Below are positions 33,544 to 43,454 of a DNA stretch of 64,000 nucleotides, piece after piece. Origin of the DNA: an uncultured Clostridia bacterium (GTDB lineage Bacteria > Bacillota > Clostridia > Oscillospirales > JAAYOS01); assembly GCA_947631015.1 (NCBI GenBank), contig CANRJS010000008.1, positions 1 to 64,000 of the forward strand. Reading direction: 5' to 3'. Under the pieces are notes generated by a model that was not told the DNA's origin, did not search any database, and saw only the letters and a list, made by a program, of their open reading frames with translations. Each line of letters starts with the position of its first letter. The stretch's first letter is position 1. The position numbers and the translations under genes are program-made.

Positions 33544-34524
33544 TCAGTCGAGGACTGCGGAAGCTGCTGCCTCCGTATCCGGCGCGTCCGTGCGGCCGCC
33601 GTCCTTTCCGTTCTTCTTCGGCTTGTCTATCTTCGGGTCCTCGAGCACGCGCTTCGGGGGACGGTCGAGATCGTCCGGGCGCTTGAGCGTGCGCTGCATC
33701 AGCTTTGCGGCGGAGGCGAAGTAGTACCCGTCGCAGACCCGCTCGTCCATGACGAAGGTGTAGTCGATATAGCGCACGGTACGGACAGAGCCGTCCCGGT
33801 TCAGCTCGTAGCGCTGACGCTTTGCCCCAAAGCTCATGAACAGCGGGACGTTGCCGAAGTCGTAGACGTGGTGGAATATCGGTGGGATGCCGAGCGAGCC
33901 CATCGAGGTGATGAAGAAGGACGCGTGGAACGGGCTGAGGTCGGTGAGTACCTTAGGCAGGAGGCCGAAGTAGTCGAGCAGACCGAGAAACCACACCGCA
34001 AACTTCAGCAGGAAGCGCGGCATGAAGTTGAGTATCTTTGCCGCCGAGTCGAAGCCTCCGCCGGGGTCGTTTCGGTAGTCGTCTATGGCCTTAGAGACGG
34101 TAGCGTACACGTCCTCCGCCGTGAAGTCCGGCCGGAAGTGCAGCTTCAGGGCGGTGTCCGGCGAGCTCAAAGTCATCTCGCGCTTGATGACGAGCGAGAC
34201 CTGTATGTCCTTTCTCGCGTACACGCGATGGCCGACGCAGAAGCGGTTGACCGCCGGCATCGCCGCCACCGCGCGGAGGTAGCAGGTGAGCAGGACGTGC
34301 ATCAGCCCGAAGCCCTTCAGCCCCTCCTCGCGCTTGCGCTTGATGTATTTCTCTATTTCGGTTATCTCGAGGCTGTCGCGGAAGTAGTTCTGCGCGTCCG
34401 AACGCTTCTTCATGATGAACGGCGAGACGCGCTCCATCGGGGACGTGCCGCGCAGAAGCCAGCCGTCCTTCCTGTCACCGGGACGCCAGCGGCGCTTTTT
34501 CTTTGTGTCGGGCATCGGTTCCAC
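33544..34524 (-). CDS. Stand-alone 2-oxoacid dehydrogenase E2-like / CAT-fold acyltransferase-like protein
   Basis: GFGLMHVLLTCYLRAVAAMPAVNRFCVGHRVYARKDIQVSLVIKRE, LSPFHASFFITSMGSLGIPPIFHHVYDFGNVPLFMSFGAKR resemble the E2 catalytic domain; no lipoyl domain. Confidence 0.6.
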   Translation of the reverse strand: MEPMPDTKKKRRWRPGDRKDGWLLRGTSPMERVSPFIMKKRSDAQNYFRDSLEITEIEKYIKRKREEGLKGFGLMHVLLTCYLRAVAAMPAVNRFCVGHRVYARKDIQVSLVIKREMTLSSPDTALKLHFRPDFTAEDVYATVSKAIDDYRNDPGGGFDSAAKILNFMPRFLLKFAVWFLGLLDYFGLLPKVLTDLSPFHASFFITSMGSLGIPPIFHHVYDFGNVPLFMSFGAKRQRYELNRDGSVRTVRYIDYTFVMDERVCDGYYFASAAKLMQRTLKRPDDLDRPPKRVLEDPKIDKPKKNGKDGGRTDAPDTEAAASAVLD

Positions 34525-34690
34525 TCCTTGTTACGTATAAAATTGTAAATTTTTGTATACTTGTATCTTTATAAAATAATTTTATCAGATATAAACGGAA
34601 AATGCAATGCCCGAAATCTTAAATTTGCGTAAAAAGTCGAAAAACCTGTCCGCGCGACGACACGCTCCGCGCGGACGCCGCCCGAAACAT

Positions 34691-35740
34691 TCAGTTTTCG
34701 TCCTCAAAGCGGAACGCGAAGGTCAGCTCGTGACGCTTTCCCGTGCCGTCGAGATTTTCGACGAAGGTGAGCTTCACGCGGTACCTGTGCCGGGTATCCG
34801 GCAGGCGCAGAGAGATCTGCTCGGTCTCGTATGTGTTGTTGGTGTTGCTCCAAACCCCGGTGTTATACCTGCGGTTCGTATCTTCCAGAAGTGCGGGATC
34901 CTCATCGTCCAAGTGCTCTATGGCGTCATTTCCGTCGGACGTGTCCGGCACCGGGACCCACTTGCCGTCCTCGAACATCTCTACGGTGTTGCAGGCGAAG
35001 TCGCAATAGAGCGGCGTGCCGTCGTTGGAGCGGACGGCAAGAGTCATCATGCCGCCGTAATACCCGAGGGACACGCCGTCATCTTTCTCCTCGGACAGGT
35101 ACAGGTGCCAGCCGATGAGATCATACGGCTTCTCCGTCGCCTCCGGGACGGTGAACTCGAAGACCGTATGGTACAGCTCGTCTCCCGTGGTATATCTGCC
35201 CTCCTTTGTGCGGTAGTTGAGGGTGACGCGGTACCGTGCGGGTTCGTACAGGCGGAGGCTCGTGCCGATGCTGCGGGGCGTCTCTATCGGTCCGTCGGTG
35301 GAGAGGAAGGGAGGAAGATCGCCGGGCAGCGGAGTGACGTACTCCAGCCCCATGTCGCCGGCGGGCATCCACTCGCCGTTCTCCCATCGCTCGATCGTGC
35401 CGAAAGGAATGTTCTTTGTCTCTTCGTAGTATTTGCCGCCGTAGTTGACGCCGGTGAGCGCTATAGCGCGGTCTGTCGTAAATATGAGAGCCGGACAGCG
35501 CGGCTGCCAGTTCGTCTGACCTATCCCGAGCACGGTGAGCCCACCTCCGTCCTCGCAGCTGTCCACCGGGATATAGCCGTCTTTCAGCAGATACTCCCAA
35601 TCGACCTTTGTGAGTGTGTATTCGTCTTCGACAAAGCCGAAGTCGGCGTTAGAACGCGTGCGGAGCACCGCGACCTCCGCGGCGGCGAGCGACGCGAATA
35701 CGGCAAGCACGAGCAGGACTGCGAGTATTTTCTTCTTCAT
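34691..35740 (-). CDS. Secreted protein with bacterial Ig-like domains
   Basis: Signal peptide MKKKILAVLLVLAVFASLAAAEVAV; two beta-rich repeats (YRVTLNYRTKEG.../YRVKLTFVENLDG...). Confidence 0.6.
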   Translation of the reverse strand: MKKKILAVLLVLAVFASLAAAEVAVLRTRSNADFGFVEDEYTLTKVDWEYLLKDGYIPVDSCEDGGGLTVLGIGQTNWQPRCPALIFTTDRAIALTGVNYGGKYYEETKNIPFGTIERWENGEWMPAGDMGLEYVTPLPGDLPPFLSTDGPIETPRSIGTSLRLYEPARYRVTLNYRTKEGRYTTGDELYHTVFEFTVPEATEKPYDLIGWHLYLSEEKDDGVSLGYYGGMMTLAVRSNDGTPLYCDFACNTVEMFEDGKWVPVPDTSDGNDAIEHLDDEDPALLEDTNRRYNTGVWSNTNNTYETEQISLRLPDTRHRYRVKLTFVENLDGTGKRHELTFAFRFEDEN

Positions 35741-36008
35741 CTGAAACGCTCCTTTCAACGGTATTTCCGTGTTGTACTGATATATGTCCGCACCCGCGCG
35801 TTTCGGGACAGCTTTTTCAAAAAATTTTTTTGTTTTTTCGGAAGCGGCGTCAACGTAAGAAAAATATTGAAAAATCGCCTCCGCTGTGCTATATTTAGTA
35901 GTGTACGTGAGCCGGGCGGGAAAACTTACCGGCGGCGGAGTATTCGGATATTTATTTCCCGGGGACAATAAGCGTCCCACGGGACGATATATGCGGGAGG
36001 ATGTATAA

Positions 36009-37733
36009 ATGGACTACAAAGCGCTGAGCGAGCTGCTTTTCCCGGACGTGACGAACACGCCGGAGGCGCTCGAGGAACAGTACCCGCCGCGCGACCTGCC
36101 GGAGGGAGCGGTCGTGAGCCGCATGGGGCCGAGCCCCACGGGATTTGTCCACCTCGGAAACCTCGTGCAGGGGATAACCTCCGAGCGGATGTGCCACCAG
36201 TCGGGCGGCACGCTCTTTCTGCGCGTCGAGGATACCGACAGCAAGCGCGAGGTTCCGGGCGCGATAGAGTCGCTTATTCGCGGACTCGCGCACTACGGTA
36301 TTAACTTCGACGAGGGCGCGACTGTGGACGGCGAGAAGGGCGCTTACGGCCCCTACAAGCAGTCCCGCCGCGCGCACATATACCACGTCTACGCAAAGAA
36401 GCTCGTCTCGGAGGGCAAGGCTTACCCCTGCTTCTGCACCGAGGAGGAGCTGCAGGAGATACACGCCCGCGAAGAGGCGGCAAAGGAGAACTTCGGCTAC
36501 TACGGCAAGTACGCCGTCTGGCGCGACCGTCCTATGGAGGACATAAAGGCCGCGCTCGCCGAGGGGAAGGAGTGGGTGCTCCGCTTCCGCTCGGAGGGCT
36601 CGATAGAGCACAAAATTAAGTTCACCGACCTCATCAAGGGACCGCTCGAACTCACCGAAAACGACATCGACCACGTCCTGCTGAAGTCGGACGGGATACC
36701 GACCTACCACTTCGCCCACGCCGTAGACGACCACCTCATGCGCACCACGCACGTCGTGCGCGGGGACGAGTGGCTGCCGAGCCTGCCGCTGCACATCCAG
36801 CTTTTCTCGGCGCTCGGCTTCAGGTTGCCGAAGTACCTGCACGTCGGAACGCTCCAGAAGATGGACGGTGCATCCAAGCGCAAGCTCTCCAAGCGCAAGG
36901 ACCCCGAGCTCGCGCTCTCGTTCTACCGCGAGCAGGGCTACCCCGTGCCGTCGGTGTACGAGTATATAATGACGATACTGAACTCCAACTTCGAGGACTG
37001 GCGGCGCGCGAATCCCACGGCGCCGGTGGGCGACTTCAAGTTCTCCCCGAAGAAGATGAACCCGGCGGGCTCGCTCTTTGACGAGGACAAGCTGCGCGAC
37101 GTCTCGAAGGAAGTCATAAGCCGCATGACGGCGGCGGAGGTCTACGACGGCGTCCTCGACTGGGCGAAGGAGTACGATCCGGATTTTGCCGCGCTCCTTG
37201 AGCGCAGCCCGGACTACGCCCGCGCGATACTCGCAATAGGCAGGGGCGGCAAAAAGCCGCGCAAGGACTTCGCCGTCTGGAGCGAGGTGAAGCCCTACAT
37301 GAGCTTCTTCTACGAGGAGCTTTTCGAGCCGGACTACACCCCGCCCGAGGGCATGACGCCCGAGGAGATGGCAAACATCCTCCGGGCGTATTACCGACAG
37401 CGTATGCAGATGTGGCACGAAAAGCACACGATGCTCGAGCCGGACGGGAACGAGTGGTTCGAGAACGTGAAGGCGCTTGCCGAAAGCCTCGGCTACTGCC
37501 CGGACACAAAGCTCTACCGGCAGGAGCCGGAGAAGTGGAAGGGAAGCGCCGGCGACGTGTCGATGGCGCTCCGCATAGCGATATGCGGCAGGCGGCAGTC
37601 GCCCGATATGTATTCGGTCCTGAAGATAATGGACGGAGACGACCCGGACGTGAGCGGCGATTTCTTTATGGGACGGCTCGAGAGAGCCGGCGCGGCGCTC
37701 GGGGCGAACACCTCCGAATGGAACTCAAAATAG
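36009..37733 (+). CDS. gltX: Glutamyl-tRNA synthetase
   Basis: RMGPSPTGFVHLGNL HIGH-like; KRKLSKRKDPE KMSKS-like. Confidence 0.95.
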   Translation: MDYKALSELLFPDVTNTPEALEEQYPPRDLPEGAVVSRMGPSPTGFVHLGNLVQGITSERMCHQSGGTLFLRVEDTDSKREVPGAIESLIRGLAHYGINFDEGATVDGEKGAYGPYKQSRRAHIYHVYAKKLVSEGKAYPCFCTEEELQEIHAREEAAKENFGYYGKYAVWRDRPMEDIKAALAEGKEWVLRFRSEGSIEHKIKFTDLIKGPLELTENDIDHVLLKSDGIPTYHFAHAVDDHLMRTTHVVRGDEWLPSLPLHIQLFSALGFRLPKYLHVGTLQKMDGASKRKLSKRKDPELALSFYREQGYPVPSVYEYIMTILNSNFEDWRRANPTAPVGDFKFSPKKMNPAGSLFDEDKLRDVSKEVISRMTAAEVYDGVLDWAKEYDPDFAALLERSPDYARAILAIGRGGKKPRKDFAVWSEVKPYMSFFYEELFEPDYTPPEGMTPEEMANILRAYYRQRMQMWHEKHTMLEPDGNEWFENVKALAESLGYCPDTKLYRQEPEKWKGSAGDVSMALRIAICGRRQSPDMYSVLKIMDGDDPDVSGDFFMGRLERAGAALGANTSEWNSK

Positions 37734-37748
37734 AAGGAGAGACCTCGA

Positions 37749-39410
37749 ATGGACAACAGCAATGTTTCCAACTTTATACACGATATAATCGACGAACAGA
37801 AGGCGAACGGCTTTACGCGCGAGATACACACCCGTTTCCCGCCGGAGCCGAACGCGTATATCCACATCGGCTCGGCGAAGGCTATATGGATAAACGCCTC
37901 GACGGCGGAGAAGTACGGCGGAAAGTTCAACCTCCGCTATGACGACACCAACCCCACCAAGGAGGACGAGGAGTACGTCCGCGCGATACTCGAGGACATC
38001 CGCTGGCTCGGCTTTGAGCCGACGGGCGGCGTCTTCTACGGCTCGGACTACTTCGATAAGTGCTACGAGTATGCCGTAAAGCTGATAAAGGACGGCAAGG
38101 CCTACGTCTGCGACCTCACGCCCGAGCAGATGCGCGAGTACCGCGGAACGCTCACCGAGCCCGGAAAGAACAGCCCGTGGCGCGACCGCTCCGTAGAGGA
38201 GAACCTCGACTTCTTTGAGCGGATGAAGAACGGTGAGTTTGCGGACGGCACTCACACCCTCCGCGCAAAAATAGACATGTCCTCGCCGAATATGAACATG
38301 CGCGACCCGGCGATATACCGCATCCTGCACGCGACGCACCACCGTCAGGGCGACAAGTGGTGCATCTACCCGCTTTACGACTTCGCACACCCCATTCAGG
38401 ACGCGCTCGAGGGGATAACGCACTCCTGCTGCTCGATAGAGTTCGAGAACCACCGTCCGCTCTACGACTGGGTGGTGGAGAACATCGGCTTTGACCCCGC
38501 GCCGCATCAGTACGAGTTCGCGCGCCTCAACATGACCTACACCTCGATGAGCAAGCGCTACCTGCGTCAGCTCGTCGAAAACGGCCTTGTCGACGGGTGG
38601 GACGACCCGCGTATGCCGACGCTTCGCGGACTCCGCCGCCGGGGCTACACGCCTTCCGCGATAAAGGACTTCCTCGCGCGCTGCGGCGTCTCGAAGGCGT
38701 ACAGCATAGTGGACATCGGGCTTCTCGAGCACTGCATCCGCGACGAGCTGAACCGCACGGCTCCGCGCCGCATGGCGGTAAAGGACCCGATAAAGCTTGT
38801 CATTACGAACTACCCGGAGGACAAGACCGAGTATTTCGAGATAGCAAACGACCCGCAGAACGACGAGCCGACGAAGCGTAAGGTTGCCTTCTCCCGCGAG
38901 CTGTGGGTGGAGCGCGAGGACTTCGCGGAGACTCCGCCGCCCAAGTTCTTCCGCCTCAAGCCCGGCGGGGAGGTGCGCCTGATGGGCGCGTACATCGTCC
39001 GCTGTGACGAAGTGGTAAAGAACGACGCGGGCGAGGTGACGGAGCTCCGCTGCACCGCCGACCTCGAGAGCGGCTGCGGTAATCCGGCGGACGGCCGCAA
39101 GATAAAGGGCACGATACACTGGGTAGACGCGCGAACCGCCGTTCCGGCGACGCTCCGCGAGTACGGCTACCTCTTCACTCAGCCGAACGTCTTTGATCTG
39201 CCGGAGGGGATGAGCTTCCTTGACGTAGTGGATAAGAACAGCGTCACGGTCTACCCCGAGGCAAAGCTCGAGGCGTGCCTTGCGGATACGCCGGAGGGCG
39301 AGAGGTTCCAGTTCGTCCGCGACGGATACTTCGTCCGCGACCCGCTCGCGGACACCTACAACTGCATCGTGGGTCTCCGGGACACATGGGCAAAGGCACA
39401 GAACAAATAA
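37749..39410 (+). CDS. glnS: Glutaminyl-tRNA synthetase
   Basis: TRFPPEPNAYIHIGSAKAIWIN; TSMSKRYLRQLV; C-terminal GlnRS anticodon-binding beta barrels. Confidence 0.95.
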   Translation: MDNSNVSNFIHDIIDEQKANGFTREIHTRFPPEPNAYIHIGSAKAIWINASTAEKYGGKFNLRYDDTNPTKEDEEYVRAILEDIRWLGFEPTGGVFYGSDYFDKCYEYAVKLIKDGKAYVCDLTPEQMREYRGTLTEPGKNSPWRDRSVEENLDFFERMKNGEFADGTHTLRAKIDMSSPNMNMRDPAIYRILHATHHRQGDKWCIYPLYDFAHPIQDALEGITHSCCSIEFENHRPLYDWVVENIGFDPAPHQYEFARLNMTYTSMSKRYLRQLVENGLVDGWDDPRMPTLRGLRRRGYTPSAIKDFLARCGVSKAYSIVDIGLLEHCIRDELNRTAPRRMAVKDPIKLVITNYPEDKTEYFEIANDPQNDEPTKRKVAFSRELWVEREDFAETPPPKFFRLKPGGEVRLMGAYIVRCDEVVKNDAGEVTELRCTADLESGCGNPADGRKIKGTIHWVDARTAVPATLREYGYLFTQPNVFDLPEGMSFLDVVDKNSVTVYPEAKLEACLADTPEGERFQFVRDGYFVRDPLADTYNCIVGLRDTWAKAQNK

Positions 39411-39485
39411 GCCGGTTTCCGTCCGGGGAGGCGTCCCGCCGCCCCGGACGAGCTTTATTAAGAGAATACTGACAGGAGGAAAAGC

Positions 39486-40814
39486 ATGGACGGGATACTC
39501 GACTTCACGGTGCGCGAGCTTCTGCGCGCGATAAGGGAACGGAGACTAGGCGCTGAGGAGCTTGTGCGCTTCTATCTCGAACGGATAGAGCGGTATGACG
39601 GAAAGCTGAACGCCACGGCGGAGCTTGCCCCGGACGCGCTCCGCCGCGCCCGCGAACTCGATATGCGCCCCGCCGGAGAGGATATGCCGCTCTGCGGGCT
39701 GCCGGTGCTCGTCAAGGACAACATCGACGTCGCAGGGCTGCACACCACGGCGGGGAGCGCCGCGCTCGCGGATAGCGTCGCGGACGCAGACGCGCCGGTC
39801 ATTGCAAACCTCCGCCGCGCGGGAGCGGTCATACTAGGCAAGACGAACATGACTGAGTTTGCAAACTTCACCTCGCAGGGCATGCCGAACGGCTTCAGTT
39901 CGCGCGGGGGACAGGTGCGGAGCGCGTACCGCGCGGACGCCGACCCGAGCGGGTCGAGCACCGGGTCGGCCGTGGCGGTGTCCGCCGGGTTCTGCGCGGC
40001 GGCGGTCGGAACGGACACGAGCTTTTCGGTCGTCGTCTGCGCCGCGGCGAACGGCTGCGCGGGTCTCAAGCCCGCCGCCGGGACGCTCTCCGGGCGGGGG
40101 ATAGTCCCGATTTCGCACACGCTCGACAGCGCCGGAGCGATAGCGCGCGACCTCGACGGCGCAATACTGCTCGCCGCCGCCATGGGCGACGCCGCCGCGT
40201 CCGGCGTGACGCCCGCCGACCCCCGGCGGCTCCGGATAGCGGTAAATCTCGCAAACCGCGACAATATTTCGCCGCCCTGCTCGGAGGAGGGGACGGAAGC
40301 GCTCCTCGCGGCGCTCCGCGCGGAGGGCGCGGAGCTTACGGAAGTCCGTCGGCCCTTTGCCCCGCAGATGACGGAGATAATGCGCTTCGAGTTCATGCAC
40401 GACCTCGAAGAGTACCTCGCGGGCGCGAACGCGAAGCGGAAGACGCTTCGCGATATAGCGGACTTCTACCGGGAAGACCCGTCCCGGATGCCCTACGGCA
40501 TAACGCACCTCGAAGGCGCTCTCGAAGCGTCCGGCCGGCTCGACGACGCGCCGTACCTTGAGGCGATGGCGGAGCGGAAGCTCCTCCGCGCGGAGATGGC
40601 GGAGGAGCTGAAGGACGTCGATGCATGCGTCATGACCGGTCCCACGAACGTCATGCACGTCGCCGGATTACCGTCGCTCAGCGTCCCGCTCCGCATGGGT
40701 GAGGACGGCACACCGCGCGGCGTCATACTCTACGGCGCGGACGAGCGCCGTCTGCTTTCGGCGGCGCTTGCAATCGAACGACTCGTTCCGGGTGTCGCGC
40801 GCCCGGCGCTCTGA
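39486..40814 (+). CDS. Amidase signature family protein (GatA-like amidase)
   Basis: GLPVLVKDNIDVAGLHTTAGS, ADPSGSSTGSAVAVSAGF, Ser-cis-Ser-Lys features. Confidence 0.9.
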   Translation: MDGILDFTVRELLRAIRERRLGAEELVRFYLERIERYDGKLNATAELAPDALRRARELDMRPAGEDMPLCGLPVLVKDNIDVAGLHTTAGSAALADSVADADAPVIANLRRAGAVILGKTNMTEFANFTSQGMPNGFSSRGGQVRSAYRADADPSGSSTGSAVAVSAGFCAAAVGTDTSFSVVVCAAANGCAGLKPAAGTLSGRGIVPISHTLDSAGAIARDLDGAILLAAAMGDAAASGVTPADPRRLRIAVNLANRDNISPPCSEEGTEALLAALRAEGAELTEVRRPFAPQMTEIMRFEFMHDLEEYLAGANAKRKTLRDIADFYREDPSRMPYGITHLEGALEASGRLDDAPYLEAMAERKLLRAEMAEELKDVDACVMTGPTNVMHVAGLPSLSVPLRMGEDGTPRGVILYGADERRLLSAALAIERLVPGVARPAL

Positions 40815-40832
40815 GGGAATTTCCGTGCGAGG

Positions 40833-40861
40833 TTGAAATATCCCTCCCGATATGGTACAAT
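40833..40861 (+). promoter_or_regulatory. Promoter TTGAAA-17-TACAAT
   Basis: Hexamers with 17-bp spacer upstream of the glycosyltransferase. Confidence 0.55.
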
Positions 40862-40903
40862 AACTTAAACTGCCGGAAAAGGCATTTTCGGGGACAGGCC
40901 CCG

Positions 40904-41659
40904 ATGGGGAACGGAGGGGTTTCCTTGCAGAGAACGGACATACTCGGCGTCGGATTTGACAACGTGAACATGGCGGAGGCGTTCGAGCGCGCGGAAGCGC
41001 TGCTCGACGGAGGCTCGCACTACATCGTCACGCCCAACTCGGAGATAGTCTACGACGCGCAGACGGACGACGCGCTGCGCGGGATACTGAACCGCGCCGA
41101 CCTCGTCCTGCCGGACGGCGTGGGCGTAGTGAAGGCGAGCCGGATACTCGGCACGCCGCTCAAGGAGAAGGTCGCGGGGGTGGAGGTCGCGGAAGCGCTG
41201 CTTTCGGTCTTCGCGCGGCGCGGCGACTCGCTCTATCTCCTCGGCGCGAAGCCCGGCATAGCCGAGCGCGCGGCAGAGAAGATGACGCAGATCGCACCCG
41301 GACTCAAAATCGCCGGTACGCACGACGGATACTTCAAGGACGATGCGGCCGCCGCCGCGGAGGTCCGCGCGTCCGGCGCGGACGCAGTGTACGTCTGCCT
41401 CGGTTCGCCCCGTCAGGAAAAGTTCATATCGGAAAACCTCGGCGCGATGGGCTGCAAGCTCGCGATAGGCCTCGGAGGCTCGCTCGACGTGTTCGCGGGC
41501 GAGGCGAAGCGCGCGCCGAAGATATTCATAAAGCTCGGTCTCGAGTGGTTCTGGAGGCTCCTCCGCCAGCCGAGCCGCATAGGGCGCATGATGCGCCTGC
41601 CGAAGTTCCTGCGCGCCGCCAAAAAGGAGGCTCGCCGCCGCAAAAAGGAGGCAAAATAG
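40904..41659 (+). CDS. WecG/TagA/CpsF family glycosyltransferase
   Basis: VTPNSEIVYDAQ, LPDGVGVVKASRILG, LLGAKPGIAERAA, VCLGSPRQEKFI; start possibly TTG 40925. Confidence 0.9.
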   Translation: MGNGGVSLQRTDILGVGFDNVNMAEAFERAEALLDGGSHYIVTPNSEIVYDAQTDDALRGILNRADLVLPDGVGVVKASRILGTPLKEKVAGVEVAEALLSVFARRGDSLYLLGAKPGIAERAAEKMTQIAPGLKIAGTHDGYFKDDAAAAAEVRASGADAVYVCLGSPRQEKFISENLGAMGCKLAIGLGGSLDVFAGEAKRAPKIFIKLGLEWFWRLLRQPSRIGRMMRLPKFLRAAKKEARRRKKEAK

Positions 41660-42445
41660 ATGAATGTTATTCTGCTTGCACACACCCCGAGCCCGGTGGA
41701 GCTTGTCGCGCTCGCGGCAAAGAACTGTTACTCGAACTCCACGGCGGGCGAGCTTCGGGACGGTATGACGCCGGAGAAGGCCAGGGAGTTTGTGGAGATG
41801 CTCGCGTCCCTCGGCCATGAGAGCCCGATAGAGCACGCAAGCTACACCTTTGCTATTGAGGGCGTCAGCCGCTCGCTGCTCGCGCAGATAACGCGGCACC
41901 GCCTCGCGTCGTACAGCGTCAAGAGCCAGAGGTACGTGAGCGAGAAGGACTTCGAGTACGTCACGCCGCCCGCGATAGCGGCGGTGCCCGAGGCGGCGGA
42001 GGAGTTCAGGCGCGCCATGGCGGACGACCGCGAGAGTTACAAAAAAATCTCGAACCTTCTCTACAAGAAATACTGCGCCGAGCTCGAGGCGGAAGGGAAG
42101 CTCGACAAGGCGTCGAAGTCCGCCGCGCGGAAGCGCGCAGGCGAGGACGCGCGCTACGTCCTGCCGAACGCCTGCACGACGCAGATAGTGATGACGATGA
42201 ACGCGCGGTCACTCAAGAACTTCTTCGCGCAGAGGATGTGCAACCGCGCCCAGTGGGAGATACGCGAGCTCGCCGCGAGGATGCGCGAGCTCGTCATGGA
42301 GGTCTCGCCCGAGCTCTTCCGGGATAGCGGGCCCGCCTGTCTGCGTGGCCCGTGCCCCGAGGGGAAGATGAGCTGCGGCAGGGCGGCGGAGATGCGCGCG
42401 AAGTACCTCGCGCCGGCGAAGAATGACGACGGGAGTGCGAAATGA
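41660..42445 (+). CDS. thyX: FAD-dependent thymidylate synthase
   Basis: ThyX motif RHRLASYSVKSQRYV. Confidence 0.94.
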   Translation: MNVILLAHTPSPVELVALAAKNCYSNSTAGELRDGMTPEKAREFVEMLASLGHESPIEHASYTFAIEGVSRSLLAQITRHRLASYSVKSQRYVSEKDFEYVTPPAIAAVPEAAEEFRRAMADDRESYKKISNLLYKKYCAELEAEGKLDKASKSAARKRAGEDARYVLPNACTTQIVMTMNARSLKNFFAQRMCNRAQWEIRELAARMRELVMEVSPELFRDSGPACLRGPCPEGKMSCGRAAEMRAKYLAPAKNDDGSAK

Positions 42446-43446
42446 TAAGAAAAGCCGTTAAAGATGACATCGCAGCTCTGCGGGGACTGTGGAGCGAGCT
42501 TCTGCCGGACGGGGAAGCGCTTGCCGGGGTCTATGCCGCGCTCGCAACTCCGGAGAGGACGCTCGTCCTCGAGCGGGACGGACGCACGGAGGGCGTCGTG
42601 CTGAGCTCCCTCGAACCGCTCCGCATACCGGGCGCGGGAGAGCTCACGGCGGCGTACATCTTCGGCGCGGCGGCGCGGGACGAGGACGGGCTCCGCGAGC
42701 TCGTCACGGCGTCGCTTTCGGCGGCGCGGGACTGCGGCGCCGCCGCCGCGACGGTGCGGCCGCGCGGGGATGGAGAGTTCGCGTTCTACCGCTCCCTCGG
42801 CTTTGCCGAGATGTTTTCGATAGAGTATTCGGCGGAACGCCGCGCGGCGATAGCGCCGTCGGACGAGTGTGTCGAGGAGCTGCCGCCGGAGCGAGCGCCG
42901 GAGTGCGAGGAGATATTCACACAGGTCGCGCGGTGGAGGAGCCATCAGGCGCGGAGCCGCGATATGTGGCGCGCGGCGGCGGAGGCCGAATACGCGCGCG
43001 GCGGCGCTCTGCTTGCCGTCCTGCGCGGGAACGAAATCATCGGCTACGCGTTCTGCCGCTCGGACGGCGGCGCGGCGGTGATAGACGAGCTATTCTGCGA
43101 GGACGAGCCGGAGTTCAACGCTCTGCGCCTCGCGGTGATGGACAGGTTCGGTACGGATACGGTGACGCTCTGCGCACCGGCGTGTCCGCACGGAGCGCGG
43201 CGGTTCGGGATGGTTCGCGCCCTCGACCCGAAGGTCGTGGTCGAGGCGGGACTGAAGCGCCGCCCGGGAGATTTTGAGATAGAGGTGGAGGACACGGAGC
43301 TGCCCGGGCTGTCGGGACGTATTTCCGTGCGGGACGGCGTCGTTGCCGTCGGAGAGAGGACCGGCACGGTGAGCATCACGCCCGGCGACCTTGCGGCGCT
43401 GACGCTTGGCGGAGGCCCCGCTCCGTTCCTGAATCCTATAGTTTGA
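42442..43446 (+). CDS. GNAT family N-acetyltransferase
   Basis: Two GNAT-like halves; RALDPKVVVEAG; ATGA overlaps both sides. Confidence 0.7.
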   Translation: MIRKAVKDDIAALRGLWSELLPDGEALAGVYAALATPERTLVLERDGRTEGVVLSSLEPLRIPGAGELTAAYIFGAAARDEDGLRELVTASLSAARDCGAAAATVRPRGDGEFAFYRSLGFAEMFSIEYSAERRAAIAPSDECVEELPPERAPECEEIFTQVARWRSHQARSRDMWRAAAEAEYARGGALLAVLRGNEIIGYAFCRSDGGAAVIDELFCEDEPEFNALRLAVMDRFGTDTVTLCAPACPHGARRFGMVRALDPKVVVEAGLKRRPGDFEIEVEDTELPGLSGRISVRDGVVAVGERTGTVSITPGDLAALTLGGGPAPFLNPIV

Positions 43447-43454
43447 GGGCTGCT

